A DNA stretch of 64,000 nt from Isoetes taiwanensis (Eukaryota; Streptophyta; Lycopodiopsida; Isoetales; Isoetaceae), in contig JAJEKV010000071.1 in assembly GCA_021234155.1 (NCBI GenBank), positions 6,198,236-6,262,235 on the forward strand, in the 5' to 3' direction. The position numbers were made by a program, and so were the translations under genes. Within the stretch, counting starts at the first letter, position 1, and every line of letters starts with the position of its first letter. The notes beneath the pieces were generated by a model. It saw only the letters and a list, made by a program, of their open reading frames with translations. It had not been told where the DNA came from and did no database searches. Below are positions 43,385 through 53,300 of this stretch, one piece after another.

Positions 43385-45200
43385 GGAGTCTTCGCGAAAC
43401 TCCCCTAACGACCCCATGTACCACTTGGTGACAACTTCACGAAGCGTGAAGTCTCGATAATTATAAGGACATGTGTGTTGAGGCTGGGAGAGCGCCATAT
43501 ACGCTACTCTTACTTCAACGTGCTCACGGAAAAAGAGTTTTCTCGGCGTGTCCATTCCTAGAAAGCACCGGATGTACGTGTGTGCTACATGCTCTGAATT
43601 AAAAGCTCGGAGACAAAATGCAAAAGGAAACTTCACACTAAAAGTAAGCTTCGGGGCGTGTTCTTGCCTAGTTCTACTTAAAAGTAGGTTCTTTCCTAAA
43701 CATGTTTTCATTTAGGATGCATTGAAAGAGGCCTGAACAAGCAGAGAACAACAATCTTTAGAAAGGAGAAAATTGACAAAACATAGGAAGAAAGCCTTTG
43801 GAGCAACCACTCAACTACATATCGGTTGTTATTGATGGAATGGACGGAAGAAGACCACCCTACCACATTTTGTCAATGTGCCTAAGGATCTTCTTGAAGA
43901 AGATTTCATACACACTGCATGTTGTTGGTGCTATGGTATTTAATGGAAAACTATCTTGCAAGGCATTTTTGAACTATCAAACATTCATGCTGATCCAAAT
44001 CTCACTATCACAATATTGAATAAGCTTCTTTCCAATCTAGAACATATACCCTTTGGTTTTGTATCTTGACTTGACAACACGACAAGAGAAAATAAGAATC
44101 GGCGTTGTTTGCTTCTTGTGCTATGCTAGTTGAAACAAATCTTCAAGAAGGTGAAGATTGGTTTCACCTTGTTGGTCATCATACACGATCAAATTGATCG
44201 AGATGTTGATTAGGTTCTCTAAAGCGTCTTGCTTTCGAAAAAAGCACTCGACCTCCCGGCAATGATTGAGGTTATCCAAGATTCCTACAATCCTCGTCCG
44301 GACATCGAGTTATTAGAAGAAACTTATGATTTCAAGGAATGGATTTTTCGGAGAGATCAAGCTGGGTCCTTTGTGCTATTGAGCCCTTGAGAAACATTAC
44401 ATTTCAGCATCGGATCAAAATTTCACTTGTAGATGGCAAGGCCATCTTACAAGAAAAAAATATGCCACATCCTTGCGATTGGCGACCCGGTGTGAGTATT
44501 CAATTCATTCGCACCATCCCCAATACTAGTTCCATGCTCTCTGCGAGAATAAATGCCTCTAAAAGCACGAAAAGAAATCACAAAGAGTAAAAAAGGAGGA
44601 AGAGCATTTGACTCAAACAAATCATTGGATTTTATTGAGACAAGTATTCGATCGTGCTCTAACCACTTTGGGGGGCGGATGCTTTATGGTGGCCTCGTTT
44701 TTTTTTTCACCGACAGCGTGACATGTTGCAAGCTTCATTACAAGGTCGGAGACCGGTTACATTCAGCCCCGGCCATCTAGGCAAACTCTCCTGTGCAAGT
44801 TGAGAATCAAGAGGAACATGTAGAGATATTGGCTAGCTCGGATGAAAGATAGTCATGTACTGCGGCCCCAGGGCATACGGCACAACAAGTTGCTTTCGAG
44901 TATCGGTTCGATGTCGAGAGATTGAAAGGAATGCTCATAAACATCGGTGATAATGATGAATCTGGAAAGCCATTACGGCTAGCTAAAATCTTGGAGGTAA
45001 TAAGAGAGGATGGAATTCCCACTCAATTAAAAGTGCCTTTGGATGAGCGAATCTTGCCAATGCTTTCAATGGGAGTTATACTTTGGAGATGGTAAAAGCA
45101 GGGAGTGGGAAAGAGAGCTAAGTCCAAAACAAACCTTTGTTGTCATAGATCTAGCTGAAGTAAAGGTTCTTGCATATGACTTTGTTACATTGCTTTGCTA
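43385..45200 (+). pseudogene. DUF7869-like gene 2, catalytic-like half, frameshifted
   Basis: Family motifs appear in order: LNYISVVIDGMDGRR (43,812-43,856; gene 1 has CIIHDKMDQSK), HFVNVPKDLLEEDFIHTA (43,866-43,920), HVVGAMVFNGKLSC, HADPNLTITILNKLLSNLEH (43,985-44,044), LDNTTRENKN (44,071-44,100; family QLDNxxxENKN), VxxIHDQID (about 44,180-44,208; family VGHTHxDxD with a one-base insertion) and EVIQDSYNPRPDIELL, YDFKEWIF (44,268-44,347). A coherent tail, VERLKGMLINIGDN to LDERILPMLSMGVILWRW (44,917-45,093) and VKVLAYDFVTLLC (45,163-45,200), may be the C-terminus. At least four shifts. Function unknown; context suggests the element's mobility protein. Confidence 0.68.
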
Positions 45201-45769
45201 ATAAGTTCACGTATGATCACTCAAACTTTAATAAAGGTCGGCATGTGGATTAGACAAACAACCTAGAAAGGTGGCAAAAAAAAGATGATGATGAAGACTC
45301 ACTTGTAGGCGGTGAGGGAAGAAGATCGTTCAGTACATCCGGTTTAGTGAAGGTGAGGATGAAGGCTCAAGTGATCGAGGGGATTAAATGAGTCGGAAGA
45401 TGAGATGCATCGATCTTGCTGCAAAATGTAAGTTTGTCCGGTGACTTCGAACATGTATAGAAAACGAAAGTGCGGTGATGAGTGTTTGTCAAAATGTCCT
45501 ATATTTTAGACAATTTTGTTCATAATTTTTACAATTTTCCTGGCAAGTGAATATATCACTTCTTTGTCACTCTACTACCCTTGCTATTTTTTTATTGCCT
45601 TTTTTTTTGTTATAGGAGGATGAAAATAGTTTGGGAGGATGAAAACTATTTAAAATTTTTGCATGAAAGTTATGTTTAATCAACCCCTCAAAAATAGTAC
45701 CTAAATTACTTAAATTGTCACACCTGTCACAAAAAAATCTTAAAAATGGACTTTTTTAAGGGAATTTTA

Positions 45770-45792
45770 GGGAATCTTTCAAAGATTCCTTT
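45770..45792. other. Perfect hairpin near the right end of the insert
   Basis: GGAATCTTT-C-AAAGATTCC pairs over nine bases with a one-base centre, followed by TTTT. It lies about 48 bp inside the point where the tRNA-like array resumes. Helitrons carry a hairpin near the 3' end, but usually within 10-15 bp of a CTRR terminus, which is absent here. Confidence 0.6.
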
Positions 45793-45838
45793 TGAAGTGC
45801 GTTTGCAGCAAATAAGTGCGTTTCATTTTAAACTTTGT

Positions 45839-46922
45839 TGACTTCCTAAGGCAGGAGATATCCTGCCTACAAAGTGTGCATGTATGGCTAAATTTTTGCC
45901 CAAGCGGATGTGTGGTGAGTTGGTATAGGCCTAGTAATGCCAAAATAAATGTGTACTTGGTGGGGTTCAAACCCGGCCGGTGTATGTTATATTTGGGAGT
46001 TGGTTACTTTCGGGTTATCTGACCATGATCCCCAGGCGTGGTAGAACTTGTGCCTATCGTGTCCTCCACTTTGGTTGCCTTGACCCGGTAGTAGGATATT
46101 TGGTTGCCTTGGCCGTGATAGGATATTTCTAGCTAGTCTGTAGAAGATGATATTCTAGTGACAAGACTAGTCTAGCTGGACCAAAAATAAAAAATACAAA
46201 ATTTCCGTGACTTCCTAAGGCATGAGATATCCTGCCTACAAAGTGTGCATGTATGGCTAAAATTTTGCCTAACGGATGTGTGGTGAGTTGGTATAGGCCT
46301 AGTAATGCCAAAATAAATGTGCACTTGGGGAGTTCAAACTTCGGCCGGTGTATGTTTATATTTGCGAGTTAGTTCTTGGGGTTATATGGCCATGATCCCA
46401 GACATGGTAGAACTTGTGCCTATCGTGTCCTCCACTTTGGTTGCCTTGACCCGTGGTAGGATATTTCTAGCTAATCTGTACAAGATGATATTCTAGTGAC
46501 AAGACTAGTCTATTTGGACCAAAAATAAAAATACAAAATTTAAATTGATTTCCTAAGGCGGGAGATATCCACCCTACAACAAGTGTGCATGTATGGCTAA
46601 AGTTTTGCCCAGCGGATGTGTGGTGAGTTGGTATAAGCCTAGTAATGCCAAAATAAATGTGCACTTGGTGGGGGTTCAAACGGCCGGTGTATGTTTATAT
46701 TTGGGAGTTGGTTCTTGGGGTTATATGGCCATGATGATCCGGCGTGGTAGAACTTGTGCCTATCACGTGTCCTCCACTTTGGTTGCCTTGGCCGGCGATG
46801 GGATATTTCTAGCTAGTGTGTACAAGATGATATTCTAGTGACAAGACTAGTCTAGCTGGACCAAAAATAAAAAATACAAAAATTTCCGTGACTTCCTAAG
46901 GCAGGACTGCCTACAAAGTGTG
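45839..46922 (+). mobile_element. tRNA-like tandem array, part B (units 4-7)
   Basis: Units start at 45,839, 46,207 and 46,545, and a truncated one at 46,888-46,922. Each has the same A-box-like 'tggtgagttggta' and B-box-like 'ggttcaaac' as part A. Unit 4 is about 30 bp longer because 'ggttgcctt(g)' is duplicated near 46,073-46,105. Unit 4 has a perfect hairpin GGCAGGA-gata-TCCTGCC at its head, while most other units read GGCGGGA there, which breaks the pairing. Confidence 0.75.
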
Positions 46923-49600
46923 ATCGAGCAAAGGGTGATTGAGCTTCAAACTACCACGAAGGAGGGACCGAGGGATAGGCAAAATCGAGGGCGGTCGCAC
47001 ACCCCAAGGATGCTTGTTTCGTTTGCGGACAGTGAAAGTAGATGGAAATGGTGCTTCATCGAGCGGTGCACAAATATCGTGCGCCACGAGAACTGCAGCC
47101 ATGACCCTTTCACAAATGCGGGGATTGGTCCATGCTGTGCATCACGAGGCTAGCGACTGCCGCTGAAGCTTAGAAGTATTGGAATGACCACGTGCTGCGT
47201 GGGACATCGCAATAACGCGGGGACCATAAATCGTATAATGATGTAAGCCAGTTGAGCGAGTCATATACCGATTCCGATGGCGCGGGGAGGATGTGTGGCA
47301 AGCGGCATACCGGTGAGAGAATACTCGGTAAGATCCCTTGAAAATTCTTTTACCACGGAGGCGGTGATGTTATCCATTACCTCCATACTTTGTGCATGTC
47401 CATATTTTTGTTTCAATGATGTTGTCAAACTTTTGTTTCAATAAGAGCACAATCGAAAATATTTTGTCATTCAATGTCACCACATTGCACCTCCTAGGCG
47501 GGAATGCAGTGCGGACTAGGAAAGCCTCGAGAGTGGGATTGTGATTGGAAAGCCTCCGGGAAGGTGATTTTTCACCAGCCCTGGAATCTAATCTTTGCTT
47601 GACCCGTTGGACCCGGCCATGGATCCTAGTCATCAAGATGACAAGATGTTGGGAAATTTCTTTGTGAGGTGGGGCGGGCGGTGGTGGTTGGGCCATGGAT
47701 TCAACCTTACTGTACAAATCTGTGGAAGTTTTCAACATGCGAGACCATTGTACCGATTGCGAGGGGTGTGGGGTTCCCGATCTTTTACATGCTCTGCGGC
47801 GTAGAGGCCGATGGGGGCACCGGTGACATGCCACGAAGATAGCACTCGTCTTGTGTTTTGAGCGAATGGGCACAATCAGGGCCTAGGTCAATCACCATTG
47901 ACATGGGGCGGGTGAGAGGCGGGCTATCACGGAGGTCGTGTCGGAAAACCCACATTGTTGGGAAGGCGGGGGGCGGGTATGATCGGCGTGCATTGATTGT
48001 ATCGCTAGATGGAAAGCGACACTCAAGGTTTTTCAAGCGGGTTGCGAGGCAATGTTCTTGCATGTTGGTTCCATGCGAAAGCGTGCGTGGCAAAAATATC
48101 TGCGCCTGGCTTTGGCTGAAGAAGAGATGTGGCTCTGCGAGTGTTCGTCGTTGATAAGTTGATGGCGGAACCCGAGCGCCCATAGCGTACCACCGGTGAT
48201 TGGCACAATTTCAACTTGTCTCACGAGAAAACCGTTCATACAAGGGTGAGTGCACAGCGGCGTTTGGCTCATACATCGACGACTCGGCTGGCTCATACAT
48301 CATTTGGTGCCCCAATCGCTCAAAGAGCCAAGCCGTCGCTTGTTGTACAAAGACAACTTGAGGGTGAGATCCGACAATGGAGCACATGGGCGCATGAGGT
48401 GGGCACAAGAAACACTCCATGAGCCAAGCGCTAAAGGAGGTTGAGGCGATTCCAGACGCCATGCAGGCAAAGGTCGTAAGTACCACCAGCCCACGCGGAT
48501 CGCCATCTCCATACCCGAAGTCCGCCTCGCATGAGGTAACGAGCATCCAATGGCCATCGCGACCGCCAAAGATGTAATATTTTTCCAACTTGCTATGTGT
48601 ACCGCGTTTAAGCGGAAATGACATTTAAATTTAAACTAAAGCAAAAGAATTTGCGTACTTGCCATGTGGCGATGGGCCATAGGACCGGGCGATTATTACC
48701 GGTCGGGGATGCTTTCGGCCCGGGGAAGAAGGTGGGAGGCGCACTCCTCGGGAACCGCGTTGGTGTGTCTCGGCCCCGGACGTAGTCGTGATGAACCACG
48801 AGGTCCACCATCAACAACTTCGCGGCCTTCGCCGGGTAGCATGTCAAAGGCCTTTGCATACATGGAACTCCGGTGGTTAGATGTTGCTTGACGATACATA
48901 CAAACTAAAAGCGGACCATTACCTCGCCAGCACTTCGAATGTGTCCCTCCTCCCTTTGTCCATCCGGGTGTGCAAGCCTCGATGAGGTCAAAGTGTGAGT
49001 TATGCGCCCGCATGCTGGCCGGCACCCTCTGCGACACCAAGTGGCGCGCTATCGGCATACGTTGGCGACGCTGGCGAAGATGCTTTCGGTGATCTGAAAG
49101 CGTAGAAGTGGGTGAACACCCCTAAGAGGGGCCCGAAGGGACTGAACGCAACTGGTAGGGATGCGCAAGTGCTTTCGGGGAGCTGTACCGACTATATACG
49201 TGGTACGGGACCAACCTCGAATGGGTACACACGCGGTAGCTCCGGATGGTGTGCTGTCAAACTCTCAAGGTGGTACATGGAGAAAGCGGCGTGCTTTCGG
49301 TCTCTCATCCATGCCTCCGGTTCCCCGAAACCTGCGATCGTCGAGGAAATGGCGAGGTCAAAGTGTGTGCCATACCGTGCACGCCATTGCGGTCCTCACA
49401 ATGTCGTCGAAACACGAAGACCCCTGGCGGTCAACCTTGTCACCGCGCAAGCGCGCCCTATGGAAGGAGGGGTGGCCATATAGAGAGGTCAGCCGGCGTG
49501 AGGGCGTGTCCATGAGAGGAGCCTGTGTCGACTATGGGATACTAACTTTACTTGAGGGTGTGAATCTTAAAGCCGATTAAGAACTTAGCAATCCTAAATT
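46923..49600. other. Less AT-rich unassigned region
   Basis: It has more GC than its neighbours and many frames of 60-167 codons on both strands. The longest are 47,873-47,370 (minus, basic and Pro-rich) and 48,624-48,211 (minus, 137 codons). Overlap on both strands is expected from the composition. Minus-strand pieces such as KIFSIVLLLKQKFDNIIETK are protein-like, but I recognise no domain. It may be an old element. Nothing firmer can be supported. Confidence 0.3.
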
Positions 49601-50570
49601 AACGGTCTTGAAGGTACCCTTCTTTGCTATAAACAGATTTCCAATTTCTTGATATAGATAAATAAGCATTTGGGGCCCTATTGCTCGTCGACTCTTGTCA
49701 ATACTTTTGGCTCACAAGCTTGAAAAAATATGAACCAATAAAAGCTTTCGTCCATACCTTTGAGGCTATCATCGTTTTCATTCTCGTGCGGATTAGCCCC
49801 ATCATTCTGTACATGAGAGAGGATATAATGAAAATACTTATTTGGGTACGTTCTTACGGCGTAAAAAGGCTTTCCTTCACTTCTTCTAAGAATTCACGAG
49901 CTAATTACGCCATTGCCCAATTCTTCTTGTCAATAACTTTCTCTTTTAAGCTCTTATCTGCTTTAGTTCGAACCATAGCAAATTCCTTGTTCCACTTCGT
50001 TGATTGTATAGCGATTTGGACATCTACCTCCGAGAATGTATATCGCTGCTTAAAATGAGGATACATTCAAAGGCGTAGAGCATTTTATCCTCGAAATATG
50101 TTCTTTTCGGATCTTTTTAAAGTGCCCGCACCGGGGGAAGACCCAAAAACAACATTGGGAAATTTAGAATTTGTATAGCGCTTCACGTCATAAATCAGCG
50201 ATTTGATAACCTTGACCTTTAGCACACCTAACTTTAACAAAATTTAGGCCACGGGGTGAGTAAGGTTGCAAGAAAAAGCCGGAAGGAAACTTACAAGGTT
50301 GCAAGAAGGAAACTTACAAGGTTGCAAAGAAGTTGTTGATGAAAGTGGACTTGCCAACTCGGACCCTCAAGTGAGCGGCAAAGTTGAAGTGGTTGGCGTG
50401 GTCAATACAAGGCGCCTTCTTGCCCTTTCAAAGAAGAACATCGCTTGGCTCCTCAGGCTACGGAGGGTGGAGCTCGAGTGGCTTGATCGCTTAATAATCT
50501 GCTTGGAGCCGCTTAATTGCATGCTCTCATTCCTTGTAGTTCAATTGTGAATTTCAGCTCTCGGCCTCTG
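49601..50570. other. No recognised gene
   Basis: A short direct repeat 'aggaaacttacaaggttgca' occurs twice at about 50,283-50,325. The phrase 'cttgccctttcaaagaagaa' at 50,420 recurs at about 51,884, inside the second kinase copy's upstream part. Confidence 0.4.
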
Positions 50571-52075
50571 AATCAACAATTACTTTGGTCAAAAGTTCTT
50601 CCTTAACAAGCCACAAGATATCACAAATATCCTCAAAGCTAGGGACGTTTGGCATCATCCCATTCGATTGCAAGTGTCTATCAATTTTCTCGACTTATTA
50701 GGAATATGCGTAGGTAGAGTTAGCTTCTCTTCTCCGTATCTTCCTGTAAGAATTTCATTGCAAATCAAACCAAAGCTATAAATATCCACTTTTCTTGAAT
50801 CGTTCCCTCTCATTGCTCCATTTACGGTGCCATGTACATCAGTCTTGCCGCCTTATTAAAGATACGAAATTCCTCAATTTGATAAGTAAACTCCCATCCC
50901 TTCTAGATTTGAGCATCGGATAAGCGGGTTTTAGATCTCGTGAACCACATTCATGTTATGTAAATACCTCATTGCTTTGGCTATTTGGAGCATCAAGTCA
51001 AGTGATTGAATTAGAGGAAGTGGCGATTCTTGCCCTCTTATCTGTTCCTTGAGATTTTTTATCCATAAGCTCGACACAATATTTCCTCCGCTGTGAGTAT
51101 TAACCTAACATCGCACAATATGGGGAGAGTCAAGTTTTACATCTCTGTAAAGACATGTGAAGCCTTCAATCTTCATCAATGAAAAATTGTTTCCGACTCT
51201 ACAATTATTTTTATGCCACTACTTTTTGTAAACAACTCCAAAACTACCGTATTCGGAGGTTCCTTTTCGGACAAATCACCGTTGTTGACATTAGGCTCTG
51301 CGATTTTTCAACATTCGTAACAAACTAGACATCGAACATTAGGTGTGACTTTGAGCTATTTATCGGAGTATTCTTGTCTGTTGATATGCTACTTTTCAAG
51401 ATAAAAATGCAAATTGTTGCACTCCCACTCCACCGAGCATAAGTTTCTCAACAATAAGGTCCAATGGTTTTAGAGAATCACGAGAATGAAAGCGATTTAT
51501 CATCTGAACATATATCCTAGCATCATCAATAATTTCACTCAACTCACCTTTAAAACCCAAAGTGACCAAAGGTAAGGCGAGACAAATCCTTTTCGAAATC
51601 CTTTTTGACACATAGAATGGCGAGTTGCGGGCCACTATCGGAACTCTTAACAGCTCCTTCCCACTTCCGTCAAATTCAACCATGCTCCTTTACCACATAC
51701 TTTAATCCTTTGTTTCACATATCGTTGGATGGAATGCGCGATAATTTTTACGAAATACATTGAAGCTCATTTATATGAGTTTTCTTGCCCTCCTTTGCCT
51801 CCTTAATCTTAAAGCATAAAGCAAGAACATGAAAACTTGACAATTCGGACTAGAGCTCGATTCCATCCTTAGATCATCGCTTGCCCTTTCAAAGAAGAAC
51901 AGCGGACAAATTCCATCCTTAGATCGGCAAATCTTATTTAGCGGATATCGGCAAATCTTAAGAGCTAGCGGCTCGAAGCGAGAAATATTGACTATTTCTT
52001 GAATGTACACAACAATCCTAGACAAGTAATCACTAACGAGTTTAATTATGTAACCCGGTTGAGGGCGTGCTTTAT
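50571..52075 (-). pseudogene. TKL-like protein kinase, copy 2, more decayed
   Basis: Aligns with 36,930-38,550, including the region upstream of the start codon ('aagagctagcggctcgaagc', 'acaacaatcctagacaagta'), so it is a segmental duplicate on the same strand about 13.6 kb away. The N-terminal frame at 51,683-51,396 is open where copy 1 is shifted and reads KRISKRICLALPLVTLGFKG, ELSEIIDDARIYVQMI. The catalytic loop is lost to a one-base gap ('atctcgtgaacc' where copy 1 has 'atctcgatgaacc'), as is the APE region. The N-lobe triple repeat of copy 1 is absent. Non-functional as given. Confidence 0.8.
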
Positions 52076-52079
52076 ACTA

Positions 52080-52910
52080 TTTGGCATGAACCATATATTG
52101 TCGAAACTAATTTTGCTCTACCTAATACTTGAAAGCTCCATGGGAAAGCTGACCTTCCATTGCAAAATATATATACATATATAAACAAAAATTTTTAGCG
52201 TCCTACGGTCGTGTTCTATATTCTTCTCTTTAGCATGTTCTTATGGTCTCTTGCAAGGAAACCTTTCGTGCTCTAGGTAACCAACGATTCTCTTTGAGAT
52301 TCTCTTGTGATTCCTCTATATTCTTCAACATTCTATGTACTATATTTAGCATTCATAAATATTCCCCTAGATTCTCTTAGGAGGTGCTTACCTATGAGCA
52401 TTTAGAACCTTCCAAAATAATCTATTTTGGATCATGCCATGGATGTAACATTCTAAATCACTTTCTATTTTTTAGAGAGGCACTTAATCTACGAGCATCT
52501 AGACCATACTTTTTTTTTCAAGATTTATATTGTACACCTTTATTATGAAACATTTTAGAACATTCTATTGTGGCTCTCTGCAAAATCTTAAAAAACTCTA
52601 AGACCATCAAGATTTTCTTAGATTCCCTTAGATTCAACTAGATTTTAAAGATTCCCTTAGACTTGTAAATATCTTCCTAGATTCTCTTACAATTTATGAG
52701 ATTTCCTTAGATTCCCTTTAATTCTCTGGATTCCCTTACATTCTAGAAATTTCTAGAACATTCTAGAACTTCACTGGAACATTGAAACTTTCAAAACATC
52801 CTAGAACTTTACGGAAGTACTTCCCTATTTCCTTACAGAGGAATGTTATATTCTATTTTATCTTAATTAGGACATTACCCTTAAGTATATTTGAAACATA
52901 AATTATTCAT
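52080..52910. repeat. Degenerate 'attctcttagattccctt' repeats
   Basis: Between about 52,270 and 52,830 the phrases 'gattctcttag', 'gattcccttagattc', 'acattctagaa' and 'tagaacattcta' recur many times without fixed period. It is non-coding and looks like an old, decayed tandem repeat. Confidence 0.5.
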
Positions 52911-52917
52911 AGAATTA

Positions 52918-53300
52918 ATGCTTGGTCTAGTGGTTAGAATGGGGGTTGGGGGTTAATGACCGAGGTTGAATCCCCAATAACATAAAAATTTTAAAAGCCT
53001 TTCCTTAAAAGTTGTTGAAAATACCAAGGCCAGGCATGCAATGTAGTAGTAGGATCTTGGACTAAGGATTATGATCAATCTGGACCGTAGGATCATGTAG
53101 GATATATCTAAAGCAACGTGAGCCGTCGGATCTCGGACCAATGGTGGGGATCGGATCAATGGACCGTGGACCCGCGGTACACATATTATATGTAAACTCC
53201 CAAGCCATCTCGTAGTAGGATCGTCCCAAAGCCCGTGAGTAGTCGGATCTAGAGCGGACGGTCGGATAAGCGCGACAAACATAAGAACATATATAGATCG
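52918..53300 (+). mobile_element. tRNA-derived SINE-like head
   Basis: The A-box-like 'tggtctagtggt' at 52,923-52,934 matches the consensus TRGYNNARYNGG. The B-box-like 'gaggttgaatcccc' at 52,962-52,975 is close to GGTTCGANTCC. Spacing (about 40 bp) suits an internal Pol III promoter. Downstream is non-tRNA sequence with 'ggaccg...ggatc' phrases, as in a SINE body. 3' end and target duplications were not found. It belongs to a different family from the 338-bp array. Confidence 0.55.

Larger units (their letters stand above)
41362..45838 (+). mobile_element. 4.5-kb insert in the tRNA-like array, carrying DUF7869-like gene 2
   Basis: Array unit 3 is interrupted at 41,361 and the next unit starts at 45,839. 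Only the expected A-rich tail and unit junction are missing, so the segment is probably an insertion. It begins TCTATATTATAAAGTTATT, similar to starts at 607 and 53,598. It then holds a palindromic-motif cluster (41,662-42,321) and a gene on the same strand. Near its right end is a 9-bp perfect hairpin, GGAATCTTT-C-AAAGATTCC (about 45,772-45,790). No terminal inverted repeats and no CTRR end were found, so the class (Helitron-like or TIR) is undecided. I infer a transposon. Confidence 0.55.

Noticed and set aside
41362-45838. Classifying the insert firmly as a Helitron
   Set aside because: There is a TC start and a hairpin, but no CTRR end, no Rep/helicase gene, and the hairpin is too far from the right edge.
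40385-46838. Several 60-80 codon frames on both strands inside the tRNA-like units, sharing phrases such as GLYQLTTHPLG
   Set aside because: They repeat with the 338-bp unit and read through the Pol III-like boxes; conservation reflects DNA repetition, not protein coding.
46923-49600. Numerous frames over 100 codons on both strands
   Set aside because: They overlap in antisense, match no family and can be explained by the lower density of AT-rich stop codons.
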